From Cryomorpha ignava (GTDB lineage Bacteria; Bacteroidota; Bacteroidia; Flavobacteriales_D; Cryomorphaceae), in NCBI RefSeq assembly GCF_010686655.1, contig NZ_JAAGVY010000003.1:124001-188000 (forward strand): a stretch of DNA of 64,000 nt, read 5' to 3'. Every line of letters begins with the position of its first letter. Position 1 is the first letter of the stretch. The notes beneath the pieces were generated by a model that worked only from the letters and a program-made list of their open reading frames with translations, was not told the DNA's origin and made no database searches. The position numbers were made by a program, and so were the translations under genes. Below are positions 53,431 through 62,110 of the stretch, one piece after another.

Positions 53431-54366
53431 TTGAACGTATCAAGCGACGTTTCAAAATTTTCGGAAGCAGACGCAAACCTTTTTGCCAATGCCAGTTGGG
53501 CTGCCATGTATGGTGAAGGCATAATGCCAATAGCCATTGGCAACGATGCTGAAACAAAAGCCATTCTCAATTTATTTGTCTATAAAAAAATCGGCAAATC
53601 TGTTTTAATTAATCCTCCTTTTTCGCCTAATTGCGGGTTGAGTATTGCTCAAAATTCATCAAAACGTTTTACTGTCAATTCTGATATTAAGCGAGTTATG
53701 CGCACACTTACCGAATATCTCAACAGCAATTTTGCAAATGCGTATATCGACATTGCATTTCCACCTGAAGTAAAAGATATTCAGCCGTTTTTGCAAGCGG
53801 GTTTTAAACCGGAAATAGCCTATACATACCAGTTAAATCTATCTCCAAGCGATAAAGAAATCCTATCAGCCTTTTCATCAGAACGTCGCAAAAATGTGCG
53901 CGATGCCGAAAAAAACAATCTTCAGGCAGTGCTAAATTCCAATCCCGACGAAGTGGTAGCCTTGGTGAGCGATACGCTGCAACGGTCTGGATTAAAGTAC
54001 GATTGTGAGGTGTTGCGCAGAATGATAAATACAGATTGGACTTTTACTATTTCAATTCGCGATGCATCGCAACTGCTAGCTACAGCTGTAATTGCTTATA
54101 ACAATAATTGCGCTTATTACATTGCAGGTGGTTCTATAAAAAACTTAAGCAATAATGGGGCAGGAGCATCGGCTTTGTGGGAAGCTATTAAAGAATCTAA
54201 AAAATTAAATATTCCCAAGTTTGATTTTTGCGGTTCGTCAGTGCCCGCAATTGAAAGTTTTTTTCGCGGATTTGGTGGTGAGTTAACCCCATTTTTTCGT
54301 GTTAAGAATAACTTTATGTTCTTTGATTTGCTGAAATCATCCAAAGAAAAAATCGCTTCGCATTGA
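53431..54366 (+). CDS. GNAT/FemAB-fold acyltransferase in the polysaccharide locus
   Basis: 311 aa, beginning with TTG 53431. Two-lobed GNAT-like protein: the C-terminal lobe has GGSIKNLSNNGAGASALWEAI (about 232-252) and FDFCGSSVPAIESFFRGFGG near 265-284, the layout of FemAB and related amino-acyl/acyl transferases. The central ERRKNVRDAEKNNL is a typical FemAB-type segment. It probably adds an acyl or aminoacyl group to a sugar. Its stop overlaps the next start (TTGA). Confidence 0.8.
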   Translation: MNVSSDVSKFSEADANLFANASWAAMYGEGIMPIAIGNDAETKAILNLFVYKKIGKSVLINPPFSPNCGLSIAQNSSKRFTVNSDIKRVMRTLTEYLNSNFANAYIDIAFPPEVKDIQPFLQAGFKPEIAYTYQLNLSPSDKEILSAFSSERRKNVRDAEKNNLQAVLNSNPDEVVALVSDTLQRSGLKYDCEVLRRMINTDWTFTISIRDASQLLATAVIAYNNNCAYYIAGGSIKNLSNNGAGASALWEAIKESKKLNIPKFDFCGSSVPAIESFFRGFGGELTPFFRVKNNFMFFDLLKSSKEKIASH

Positions 54367-55625
54367 ATTTAATCCATAAAATAGAATGGTCAAATTGGAG
54401 AGAATTCGCTTTTCCGTCATCAGTGGTCTTGCTGGCATTCTTTATTCCCTTAATCAAATATGGAATTCAAATTCCGATTTTGCTTTTCATTTTATCCTGG
54501 TTTTTTTATCCAAAAGTTCCATTTAAAAAGGTGTGGTGGCCTTTTTTGGTTTTTGGCGGATTCTATATTTTTCATCTCATTGGCATGTTTTATACCGAGC
54601 ATGTAAATTTGGGAATAAACGATCTTACAGAAAAATTGAGCTTGCTGCTCTTTCCGTTTTTCTTTGCTACGGCCAAGCCCATGAATAAAAAGTTTAAGCG
54701 ATATGCCATAATTACATTTGCCATTGGTCTTGCTTTTTCTGTCGTTCTTTCATTTATTATTTCAGGATTTTCCTATGCTAACAGTGGTAATATTCGGGAT
54801 TTTTATATGTCAGAATTCTCACCGATTTTTCACCCTTCTTATATTGCCATGTTTATAAATATGGCAATTGCCATTCTTTTAACGGTTATTACCACACTAA
54901 AATTCAGTAAAATACAACTCGTTTTGCTTTGGGTTTTAATTTTCTTTCTATCGCTTGCATTGGTTTTTCCTACCAGTAAAATGGGGTTTATTATTTTTGT
55001 CTTTCTCATAGGTTACTTTTTATTTAAATGGGCTACACAAAAGGTTTTTTTCAAATTGAATTCGCTATTACTTTTGCTGGTGGGTATTACAACTTTGGTA
55101 TTTATTAAATTTAATCCTGTGGCTCAAAGTCGGGTTAATAGTGCTGTAGAGTTTGCTGATGGAGAAATGAAACCGAATGAAAGCCATCAAATGGAGAGCA
55201 ACGCCGCACGTATTTATGCATGGAAAGCAACGCTTAACGAAATTAAAAAACATCCTTTCGGCGTAGGAACAGGCGATATAAATACCGTTTTAGAAAACCA
55301 CTTTCGTGAAAACGGACTTGAAGAGCTGGCAGACAAAGGCCTCAATCCGCACAATCAGTATTTACAATCAGCAATGGCAATTGGAATTCCGGCTCTACTT
55401 TGGTTTCTTTTTTCATTGCTTTACCCTTTCGGGAAAATAATAAGAACTAAAGATTGGCTATACGCCTTCTTTTTGTGCAGTTTAGCACTAAATCTTTTGG
55501 TAGAGTCCATGCTCGAGAAGCAGAGCGGAATCGTTTTCTTTTCTTTTTTTAATGCGCTCTTTTTCTTTAGCGCTAGTTTAATTTCAAAAAATACAGATAA
55601 TTCAAAAATGAATTTTGAGAAATGA
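54363..55625 (+). CDS. O-antigen ligase/polymerase (Wzy/WaaL-type) membrane protein
   Basis: 420-aa inner-membrane protein with about 11-12 transmembrane helices and one large periplasmic loop (about 260-330) containing NPHNQYLQ, the conserved His-Asn segment of the Wzy_C/O-antigen ligase domain. It either polymerises repeat units (Wzy) or ligates the glycan to lipid A core (WaaL); sequence alone does not decide, and it is the only such gene in the locus. TTG start at 54363 inside the previous stop; its own stop overlaps wecB by 4 nt. Confidence 0.87.
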   Translation: MNLIHKIEWSNWREFAFPSSVVLLAFFIPLIKYGIQIPILLFILSWFFYPKVPFKKVWWPFLVFGGFYIFHLIGMFYTEHVNLGINDLTEKLSLLLFPFFFATAKPMNKKFKRYAIITFAIGLAFSVVLSFIISGFSYANSGNIRDFYMSEFSPIFHPSYIAMFINMAIAILLTVITTLKFSKIQLVLLWVLIFFLSLALVFPTSKMGFIIFVFLIGYFLFKWATQKVFFKLNSLLLLLVGITTLVFIKFNPVAQSRVNSAVEFADGEMKPNESHQMESNAARIYAWKATLNEIKKHPFGVGTGDINTVLENHFRENGLEELADKGLNPHNQYLQSAMAIGIPALLWFLFSLLYPFGKIIRTKDWLYAFFLCSLALNLLVESMLEKQSGIVFFSFFNALFFFSASLISKNTDNSKMNFEK

Positions 55626-56701
55626 AAATCCTAACTATTGTTGGCGCGAGACCCCAATTTGTTAAAGCAGCTGTTTTTAGCCGCGAAGTGGCTAATCATG
55701 CTGATATCGAAGAAGTAATTGTTCATACCGGTCAGCACTTTGATGCGAATATGAGCGCTGTTTTCTTTGACGATATGAGTATTCCGAAGCCAAAATATAA
55801 TCTCAATATCAATAGTTTAGGTCATGGCGCAATGACCGGCAAAATGCTGGAAGGGATTGAGGAGCTGATCTTAAAAGAAAAACCCGATCTGCTGCTGGTT
55901 TATGGCGATACCAATTCAACTCTGGCAGGTGCACTTGCGGCTCGAAAACTTCATGTGAAGGTTGGCCACGTAGAAGCCGGCCTTAGAAGTTTTAATATGG
56001 AAATGCCTGAAGAAGTAAATAGAATTCTAACGGATAGGATTTCAGATGTACTTTTTTGCCCAACAGATTCAGCGATAGCTAATTTAAAAACGGAAGGATA
56101 TGATAATTTTGATATTTCTGTGGTGAAATCAGGTGATGTAATGCAAGATGCAGCTTTGTTTTACGCCCAGTTTTCTGCCGAGAAATCGAAGATGGCTGAG
56201 GTAATGCCTAAAGGTGATTTTGTACTCTGTACCCTACACCGCGCCGAAAATACTGACGATGAAGACAGGCTGAGTGAAATTGTAAACGGACTCAATACCA
56301 TTCACGAATCTATGCCAATTGTGCTGCCGCTACATCCGCGAACCAAAAAGCTTCTCGAAAAATTTGGCCTAAAACTAAATGTGCAAATAATCGATCCTGT
56401 GGGCTATTTTGACATGATAGAACTGCTCAAAAACTGCAAATTGGTGATGACAGATAGCGGAGGATTGCAGAAGGAAGCTTTTTTCTTCAAGAAAAACTGT
56501 GTTACCATGCGCGATCAAACAGAATGGGTTGAGTTGATAGACCACGGTTTTAATACACTCGCTTCCGCGAAAGCGAACGACATAGTAGAAAAACACAGAA
56601 TAATGAGCCGGAAACAGAATGATTTCAATATAGATTTATATGGCGGGGGCAATGCTGCAACCAATATTCTAAAAGAAATAAGACGAATTTTTTCAATGTA
56701 A
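55622..56701 (+). CDS. wecB: UDP-N-acetylglucosamine 2-epimerase (non-hydrolysing)
   Basis: Interconverts UDP-GlcNAc and UDP-ManNAc. 359 aa, typical. GARPQFVKAAVF (residues 7-18), YGDTNSTLAGALAARKL near 98, GHVEAGLRSFNMEMPEEVNRILTDR near 118-142 and TDSGGLQKEAFFFKKNCVTMRDQTEW near 278-303. ManNAc or a ManNAc-derived sugar is therefore likely in the surface glycan; no wecC dehydrogenase is in the window. ATGA overlap with the upstream ligase gene. Confidence 0.95.
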   Translation: MKILTIVGARPQFVKAAVFSREVANHADIEEVIVHTGQHFDANMSAVFFDDMSIPKPKYNLNINSLGHGAMTGKMLEGIEELILKEKPDLLLVYGDTNSTLAGALAARKLHVKVGHVEAGLRSFNMEMPEEVNRILTDRISDVLFCPTDSAIANLKTEGYDNFDISVVKSGDVMQDAALFYAQFSAEKSKMAEVMPKGDFVLCTLHRAENTDDEDRLSEIVNGLNTIHESMPIVLPLHPRTKKLLEKFGLKLNVQIIDPVGYFDMIELLKNCKLVMTDSGGLQKEAFFFKKNCVTMRDQTEWVELIDHGFNTLASAKANDIVEKHRIMSRKQNDFNIDLYGGGNAATNILKEIRRIFSM

Positions 56702-56759
56702 AGTCCGGCGAAGTTCTCACTTTGGTTTTCTTAACTTTGGCATAAATTAAAATGAATTA

Positions 56760-58004
56760 ATGATTCCATTTTCACCACCTCGTATTGATCAGGCTATTAT
56801 AGATGCAGTAACAGATACGCTGCTTTCCGGATGGATTACAACCGGGCCGAAAACCAAAAAGTTTGAGAAAGACATTACTGCTTATACAGATGCCAAAATT
56901 ACTGCCTGTTTTAATTCGGCAACTGCAGGTATGGAGCTCATGTTGAGGTGGTATGGAATAGGTATTGGCGATGAAGTCATTTTGCCCGCTTATACCTATT
57001 GCGCTACAGCAAATGTGGTGTTGCATTGCGGTGCCACACCTGTAATGGTCGATACGTTGCCTGATGGCTTTAACCTCGATCCCCAAAAAGTACGGCAAGC
57101 TGTATCGGAGCGCACAAAAGCGATTGTACCGGTAGATATTGCCGGAACTCCATGCGATTACGACGGATTGTGGGCAATACTTAACGACGCAAAAGTGAAA
57201 GCACTTTTTCATCCCAAAACTGAAGCACAACAAAAACTGGGGCGCATACTCCTTATGGCAGATTCGGCACACGGGTTTGGCGCCAGATACAAAGGAAAAA
57301 TGCTGGGGTCGATTGCCGATGTTACCGCATTTTCGTTTCACGCAGTTAAAAATCTCACTACAGCCGAGGGTGGAGCGGTTTGCTTAAACCTTCCGGAAAA
57401 TTTTGATCACGACGAAATTTATAAAACCCTCACCATTATGAGCTTGCACGGTCAGAGTAAAGATGCCCTCGCCAAAACTCAAAAAGGTGCCTGGCGATAT
57501 GATGTACTTTTTCCGGGGTATAAATGCAATATGACTGATATTCAGGCGGCAATTGGCTTGGTAGAATTAGGCAGATATAATTCTGAAACCACTCCGCGCA
57601 GGCGTGAATTATGCGCTTTGTATCAGCGGGGCCTGGAGAAGTTTGATTGGGCTATTTTACCCGAATTTTCTTTTGATGACGATACGGAAAGCTCGTATCA
57701 TCTATATCAATTGCGCATTGCAGGAGCCACGGAAAGCCAGCGAGATGCGATTATTCAAAAAATTGCAGATAGCGATATTGCGGTTAATGTGCACTTTTTG
57801 CCATTGCCCATGCTTACTGCTTACCGTAATTTGGGCTATATGATGAGCGACTATCCCAATGCCCAAAAGCAATACGAAAATGAAATCAGCCTGCCCCTTT
57901 TCTACAATCTAAAAGATGTGGAAGTGGTAGAAGTGGTTAATGCGGTGAGCAATGCAGTAGCCGAAGTATTAAAACTTGAACATGCTCAGAAGCCTCTTCG
58001 ATAA
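56760..58004 (+). CDS. DegT/DnrJ/EryC1 family sugar aminotransferase
   Basis: 414-aa PLP enzyme. A PTAGMEL-like substrate entry segment (ACFNSATAGMELML) near 50, ADSAHGFGARYKGK near 165, PLP lysine about 197 in FHAVKNLTTAEGGA, and a C-terminal NVHFLPLPML. This is the PglE/ArnB-like class that makes 4-amino-4,6-dideoxy sugars. It overlaps the sugar transferase gene by about 23 nt, and the pair recalls PglE-PglC in bacillosamine pathways, but the required 4,6-dehydratase is not in the window. Confidence 0.9.
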   Translation: MIPFSPPRIDQAIIDAVTDTLLSGWITTGPKTKKFEKDITAYTDAKITACFNSATAGMELMLRWYGIGIGDEVILPAYTYCATANVVLHCGATPVMVDTLPDGFNLDPQKVRQAVSERTKAIVPVDIAGTPCDYDGLWAILNDAKVKALFHPKTEAQQKLGRILLMADSAHGFGARYKGKMLGSIADVTAFSFHAVKNLTTAEGGAVCLNLPENFDHDEIYKTLTIMSLHGQSKDALAKTQKGAWRYDVLFPGYKCNMTDIQAAIGLVELGRYNSETTPRRRELCALYQRGLEKFDWAILPEFSFDDDTESSYHLYQLRIAGATESQRDAIIQKIADSDIAVNVHFLPLPMLTAYRNLGYMMSDYPNAQKQYENEISLPLFYNLKDVEVVEVVNAVSNAVAEVLKLEHAQKPLR

Positions 58005-58578
58005 AATAGCTGCATTGCTTGGCTTGCTCGTATTGAGTCCGTTTTTAATAATCATCGCGCTTGCTATTTCAATCGATTCTCGTGGCGGAGTATTCTTTGT
58101 GCAAACCAGAGTGGGTAAAGATTTCAAACCTTTTGGTCTTTTCAAGTTTCGTACCATGCGTCCATTTGCCGAAAAGGAAGGAAAACTTACTATCGGCAAT
58201 AACGATCCGCGCATTACAACGGTTGGCGCAATTTTACGGAAGGTTAAACTCGACGAATTGCCACAGCTTTTTAATGTGCTAAATGGCACCATGAATCTTG
58301 TTGGCCCCCGACCGGAAGTACTTGAATACGTGGAGCACTACAGCGAAGAACAGCGGAAAGTATTAACGGTTAAGCCTGGAATAACAGATTATGCTTCTCT
58401 GTTGTATTTTAATGAAAATGAAATGCTTGCCCAAAGCGAAAATCCCAAAGAAACTTATTTGAACGTGATAATGCCCGCCAAGCTAAAGCTCAATTTGGAG
58501 TATATTGAAAAGAGAAGTTTCAGTGAAGATTTGAAGATTATTTTTAGGACTGTAATTCGGATCTTCCTGATCTGCTGA
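57982..58578 (+). CDS. Undecaprenyl-phosphate priming sugar phosphotransferase (PglC/WcaJ-type)
   Basis: Transfers a sugar-1-phosphate to undecaprenyl phosphate and so starts repeat-unit synthesis at the inner membrane. 198 aa from ATG 57982 (MLRSLFDKIAALLGLLVLSP); a TTG at 57976 adds two residues. Single N-terminal re-entrant/transmembrane helix (about 8-30), then FKFRTMRPF, ITTVGAILRKVKLDELPQ with the catalytic Asp-Glu pair near 90-95, and NLVGPRPEV near 107. The short form without extra membrane helices matches PglC. Last gene of the polysaccharide locus. Confidence 0.9.
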   Translation: MLRSLFDKIAALLGLLVLSPFLIIIALAISIDSRGGVFFVQTRVGKDFKPFGLFKFRTMRPFAEKEGKLTIGNNDPRITTVGAILRKVKLDELPQLFNVLNGTMNLVGPRPEVLEYVEHYSEEQRKVLTVKPGITDYASLLYFNENEMLAQSENPKETYLNVIMPAKLKLNLEYIEKRSFSEDLKIIFRTVIRIFLIC

Positions 58579-58670
58579 AAAACGGATTAACAAAATAGGC
58601 GGTTTGTTGCAACATTGTTGGAGCAACTATGTAAAACCAATTCATTGTTTACATTTAACGAAACTTTATG

Positions 58671-58678
58671 TATCTTTG
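58671..58678 (+). promoter_or_regulatory. -7 box of the HigBA-like module
   Basis: TATCTTTG matches TAnnTTTG 24 nt before the higB-like start; a TTG lies 23 nt upstream, somewhat far. Confidence 0.4.
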
Positions 58679-58701
58679 AATCAGACTTGATTTGACCAAT
58701 C

Positions 58702-59041
58702 ATGATAAAACGATTTGAAACAATGTTGTTGGCTGAAGCATTTGATTTCATTCAAAAACAAAACCAGAAGACTAGGAATAAGATTTTCCAAAATATTAGA
58801 CGTGCCGAGCGAAGCTCTGATCCTAAATTTTTCAAAAAGCTTACAAATGATATTTGGGAGTTCCGAACTTTATTTTCGGGAATTCAATATAGGCTTTTGG
58901 CATTTTGGGACAAGGAAAATAAGGAAGAAACGCTAGTTTTTGCGACACATGGAGTTTAAGAAAACAAGCAGAGTGGACAAAAAGGAGATTGAAAAAGCTG
59001 AAAAAATTAGAGCCGATTACTTTAAAAACAAAAAGAAATGA
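58702..59041 (+). pseudogene. HigB/Gp49-family toxin gene with a late frameshift
   Basis: RelE-superfamily mRNA interferase-like toxin. The first frame (58702-58959, 85 aa) holds LLAEAFDFIQ, KTRNKIFQNIRRAE, FFKKLTNDIWEFRTLFSGIQYRLLAFWD and ends ATHGV-stop. The expected basic C-terminal tail continues in another frame from 58949 to 59041 (EFKKTSRVDKKEIEKAEKIR). Joined, the protein would be about 114 aa, the family norm, so a +1 or -2 nt change has cut off the tail. The first frame alone lacks the helix that follows the core and may be inactive. The antitoxin gene overlaps the tail by 4 nt. Confidence 0.75.
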
Positions 59042-59325
59042 AAACTTACTCATTAGATGAAGCTGAAGACCTTTTAGTAGGAAAAAAAGGTACTAAAGAA
59101 AGAGACGAATATGAATTTGAGCTAAAACTTGAACTTATCGGCGATATAATTAAAACTGCCAGAATAAAAAGAAACCTCACTCAAGAGCAATTAGGTGAGC
59201 TGGTGGGCGTTAAAAAAGCTCAAATATCCAGACTTGAAAATAGCACAGGAAACGTGACTTTTGAAACTGTGATTCGGATTTTAGACGCTTTGGGTGCGAG
59301 ATTAAGTCTAAATCTTCAAATGTAA
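59038..59325 (+). CDS. HigA-type HTH antitoxin
   Basis: 95 aa. N-terminal helix region (YSLDEAEDLLVGKKGTKERDEYE) followed by an XRE helix-turn-helix (about 35-90: IKTARIKRNLTQEQLGELVGVKKAQISRLEN). It normally neutralises HigB and represses the shared promoter. Its frame is intact and its start overlaps the end of the toxin tail in ATGA, showing the original toxin-first operon order. With the toxin frameshifted it may persist as an orphan regulator. Confidence 0.88.
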   Translation: MKTYSLDEAEDLLVGKKGTKERDEYEFELKLELIGDIIKTARIKRNLTQEQLGELVGVKKAQISRLENSTGNVTFETVIRILDALGARLSLNLQM

Positions 59326-59497
59326 TTCAAGATAGTCGTCTACAGCTTCTTTAAACGCTGTTTTCAATTCGTTCGCGGTAGTCCCTTCAAAAAGTTACTA
59401 AGTCATTTATCCCTTCAATTTTCCCGTAGAAGACATCGTCGTCTGCAGAAAACTTAACCGTGCCGATAAAGTTTTTGTATTTTAGTTTGTCTGGCAT
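59308..59497 (-). pseudogene. HicB-family antitoxin remnant
   Basis: Minus strand from ATG 59497: MPDKLKYKNFIGTVKFSADD, then VFYGKIEGINDLVTF and a stop. One T too many in a T5 run (plus positions 59390-59394) causes it: skipping it gives EGTTANELKTAFKEAVDDYLE, the HicB signature. The frame then ends at 59308, inside the 3' end of the HTH gene, so the C-terminal DNA-binding part is also missing. No hicA toxin is seen next to it. Doubly broken. Confidence 0.75.
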
Positions 59498-59685
59498 AAG
59501 AAGTTTTTAGATTATATCGACGATACATCTAAAAATAAAAGGGCTAAAAAAAATATCGCTATTCCATCGAAAATTCTATGTAATGAAGGTGATTGGATGA
59601 ACATCATCATGCAAAATAAAAGGCCATTATGCGTTTTACGGTTCCAGATTGGTAAAAAGAAGATTCTTATATAGTCTTCACTTTT

Positions 59686-60582
59686 TCAATTAAATTTCAC
59701 AACCGCTTCGAGTAGCTTCTTCAGCTCCTCCACCTTTTCTGGATAGCCCAGCCTGTCATAAGAAAAAACCAAATTATTAATCAATCGAATAATAATTGTG
59801 CGGTTGTCGCATGCTTGATAATATTCGGGTTTTGGGTCGAGTTTAATCTGTTCTAAATACGTCGTTATTTCACTTTTGTGCACAATAGTGCCGCTGCTAA
59901 AAGCATTGAGGTAAAAAAGCACATCAGTCCGGTCGGCTTCCGGATTCGTATGGTTCTCAATAAAATGGATAATATTATTTGGATCTACATATGCCAGCAA
60001 AAAGTGATTTGGCAAGTTTACACCGTAAACCGGAACACCCAAAGATTCGGCTATTACCATATAGATAATGCTCAAAGAAAGCGGATTTCCTTTTTTTGAT
60101 TCCAGAACGGTATTGATATACGAATTCTGGGCAGCGTGAAAATTCTTTTTATTACCTCTAAATCCATGCACATCATAAATAATGTGGTTCATTACCTTCA
60201 CTTTTTCAAGGGCGGTAAGTTCGTCATTGAGTTCCAGCCACACGTCTTGCCTTACTTTCATCAGGTTGGCCTTTACCTCCGTTTCATCTAAATCAGGATA
60301 CTGATAATGCGACACGAGCAGGGCGCCTTCAAAAAGGTCAAGTCCTCCATCGCGCGACCAGCGCTCAAGCGACTTATAAACTGAATCGAACTGGATAATA
60401 TGGATAATATCTTCTATGCGCTGTTGAAATTCATGACCAAAAGAATTTAGCTCCCAAATATTTTCGAGTTGCGGAATGATTGTTTCGCCGTAAGACACGA
60501 TACGTTCCCTCACATGAGCGTAAACAATCTCATCCGGATCGTCAATAAGATTTATTAGCGCATCTATTTCCTTAATATCCAT
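59686..60582 (-). CDS. Transglutaminase-like core2 (SirB1 family) protein
   Basis: 298-aa cytosolic protein. The SirB1/Transglut_core2 domain covers about 80-230, with NSYINTVLESKKGNPLSLSIIYMVIAE near 150-175 and a His in LPNHFLLAY near 190. The Cys of a classical transglutaminase triad is replaced by Ser in this region (PLSLSIIY), so ordinary transglutaminase chemistry is unlikely. The N-terminal 70 residues look helical. Family members are widespread and poorly characterised. Monocistronic. Confidence 0.82.
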   Translation of the reverse strand: MDIKEIDALINLIDDPDEIVYAHVRERIVSYGETIIPQLENIWELNSFGHEFQQRIEDIIHIIQFDSVYKSLERWSRDGGLDLFEGALLVSHYQYPDLDETEVKANLMKVRQDVWLELNDELTALEKVKVMNHIIYDVHGFRGNKKNFHAAQNSYINTVLESKKGNPLSLSIIYMVIAESLGVPVYGVNLPNHFLLAYVDPNNIIHFIENHTNPEADRTDVLFYLNAFSSGTIVHKSEITTYLEQIKLDPKPEYYQACDNRTIIIRLINNLVFSYDRLGYPEKVEELKKLLEAVVKFN

Positions 60583-60684
60583 AGGTGTTGTGCAAATAGA
60601 ATAAAGTTAAATTCTATTGGCTAAAAATAAATGACAGAGCTCCCGAAAATGTGGGGAACTGTTCATTTTATTATCAATGGACTG

Positions 60685-61584
60685 TTAATGGGTGGTAAAT
60701 GCTTCCAGAACCTTGTCAATAAGCTGATCTATAGCAGGTTGATAATCTTTTAAAAACTCATTGCGCAATCTGTTTGCAATCACGGCGCAAACGGTGGTGC
60801 ACTCATGCCCCAGCGCAGAGCCAAGGCCAAAAAGTGCCGAACTTTCCATCTCGTAATTCGCCATGGCCAAATCGTTATACGTAAAGTTTGACATAGCATC
60901 ATTTAGGTTTTGCATTGCGAGCGGCAATCTGAGCTGACGACCTTGAGGGCCATAAAAACCACAAGCGGTAGCCGTAATACCTTGAAAAAATCCTTCCTGA
61001 AAGTAAGCACTTAGGGTAGCGCTACCGCGAATGGCGTATGGACGAAGTCCGTCGATATTCCAGTTTACATGTTCCATAAACTTGCGGGTCAATTCCAATT
61101 CATCTTCTTCGTACGCGCACCCGTAAAAATGCATCACGCCATCCAGACCAATCGCGTAATTACTTTGAATAAAACTTCCTACAGGAATATCGCGACTTAG
61201 TGCACCACAAGTTCCGAGTCGAATGATTTTGAGCGGATTCAGCTTGCCTTTTGCCATCCGTGTCGTCAAGTCAATATTGCGCAAGGCGTCAAGCTCATTC
61301 ATTACGATATCAATATTGTCAACCCCAATTCCTGTACTGAGTACTGTAATTCGCTCATTTCCAATATATCCGGTATGCGTTACGAATTCGCGTTTTGAAA
61401 CCTTGTGCTCAACGGAGTCAAATTTATTCGAGATTTTTGCTACTCGGCCGGGATCACCAACCACAATTATCTTGTCAGCTATTTCTTCAGGTTGAAGCCC
61501 TAAATGATAAACGGCGCCAGCGCTGTCCAAAACCAGCTCAGACGGTGGCATGGCACTTCGTAGGTTTATGTTACATTCTTTCAC
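60685..61584 (-). CDS. Nucleoside phosphorylase (uridine phosphorylase-like)
   Basis: 299-aa member of the PNP/UDP phosphorylase superfamily: splits a nucleoside with phosphate into base and ribose-1-phosphate in salvage. VGDPGRVAKI (about 42-51) is the phosphate loop, STGIGVDNIDIV near 88, LGTCGALSRDIPVGSF near 125 and the ribose-site MESSALFGLG near 240. The closest resemblance is to uridine phosphorylases, but the base specificity loop is not diagnostic. ATG 61584 gives a short N-terminal extension before the first strand. Confidence 0.88.
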   Translation of the reverse strand: MKECNINLRSAMPPSELVLDSAGAVYHLGLQPEEIADKIIVVGDPGRVAKISNKFDSVEHKVSKREFVTHTGYIGNERITVLSTGIGVDNIDIVMNELDALRNIDLTTRMAKGKLNPLKIIRLGTCGALSRDIPVGSFIQSNYAIGLDGVMHFYGCAYEEDELELTRKFMEHVNWNIDGLRPYAIRGSATLSAYFQEGFFQGITATACGFYGPQGRQLRLPLAMQNLNDAMSNFTYNDLAMANYEMESSALFGLGSALGHECTTVCAVIANRLRNEFLKDYQPAIDQLIDKVLEAFTTH

Positions 61585-61622
61585 GAGGGCAAGATAGGAA
61601 AGAAAAGGTTTTTATGAGAAAT

Positions 61623-61937
61623 TTAATGCTTTTCCATTTTCCCAAAAGTCGTATCCAGTAGAGCGGTAAGCTTTGAAATAGCACCCGCAACTGATTGATC
61701 AATTGTGTTGTCAAAACTTGTTACAGCAACAGGTCTCAGGTCTGCAACCCGCGCCTCAAGCATACATCGTTTATCGTTTTCTCCAAATTTGCTCCCGTTT
61801 TCATCAGAAATATGAACTTCCAAACGGGTAATCTTGTCGCCGTATTTTTTTAATGAGTGGGTTAATCTTTCGCTTATTTTTTCCTGAAACTCTTCGCTCC
61901 CGGTAATGTTATTGTCTGTATTAAATTGAATTGTCAT
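61623..61937 (-). CDS. HPF/RaiA family ribosome-associated protein
   Basis: 104-aa short-form ribosome hibernation/stalling factor. The beta-alpha-beta-beta-beta-alpha fold is visible: IQFNTDN, FQEKISERLTHSLKKYGDKITRLEVHISDE, CMLEARVADLRPVAVTSF and a final helix QSVAGAISKLTALLDTTFG. It binds the 30S subunit in slow growth. It lacks the long-form dimerisation domain. Located 38 nt upstream of the phosphorylase gene on the same strand, so both may share a transcript. Confidence 0.87.
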   Translation of the reverse strand: MTIQFNTDNNITGSEEFQEKISERLTHSLKKYGDKITRLEVHISDENGSKFGENDKRCMLEARVADLRPVAVTSFDNTIDQSVAGAISKLTALLDTTFGKMEKH

Positions 61938-62110
61938 GATAATTTTGAATAAATGTAAAATGGATAAATTTCAAAGGGATGTATAAATCTTAACTCCTTA
62001 AGCTTCGTTATTAAACGTGGCCCAGTTATTTTAACCTTTGAATCATTGAAAAGTTTAGAGACAATCAAGTTCTAAAGTTTTCAAAAGAATATTTCAGGGG
62101 CTTGCCAGCA

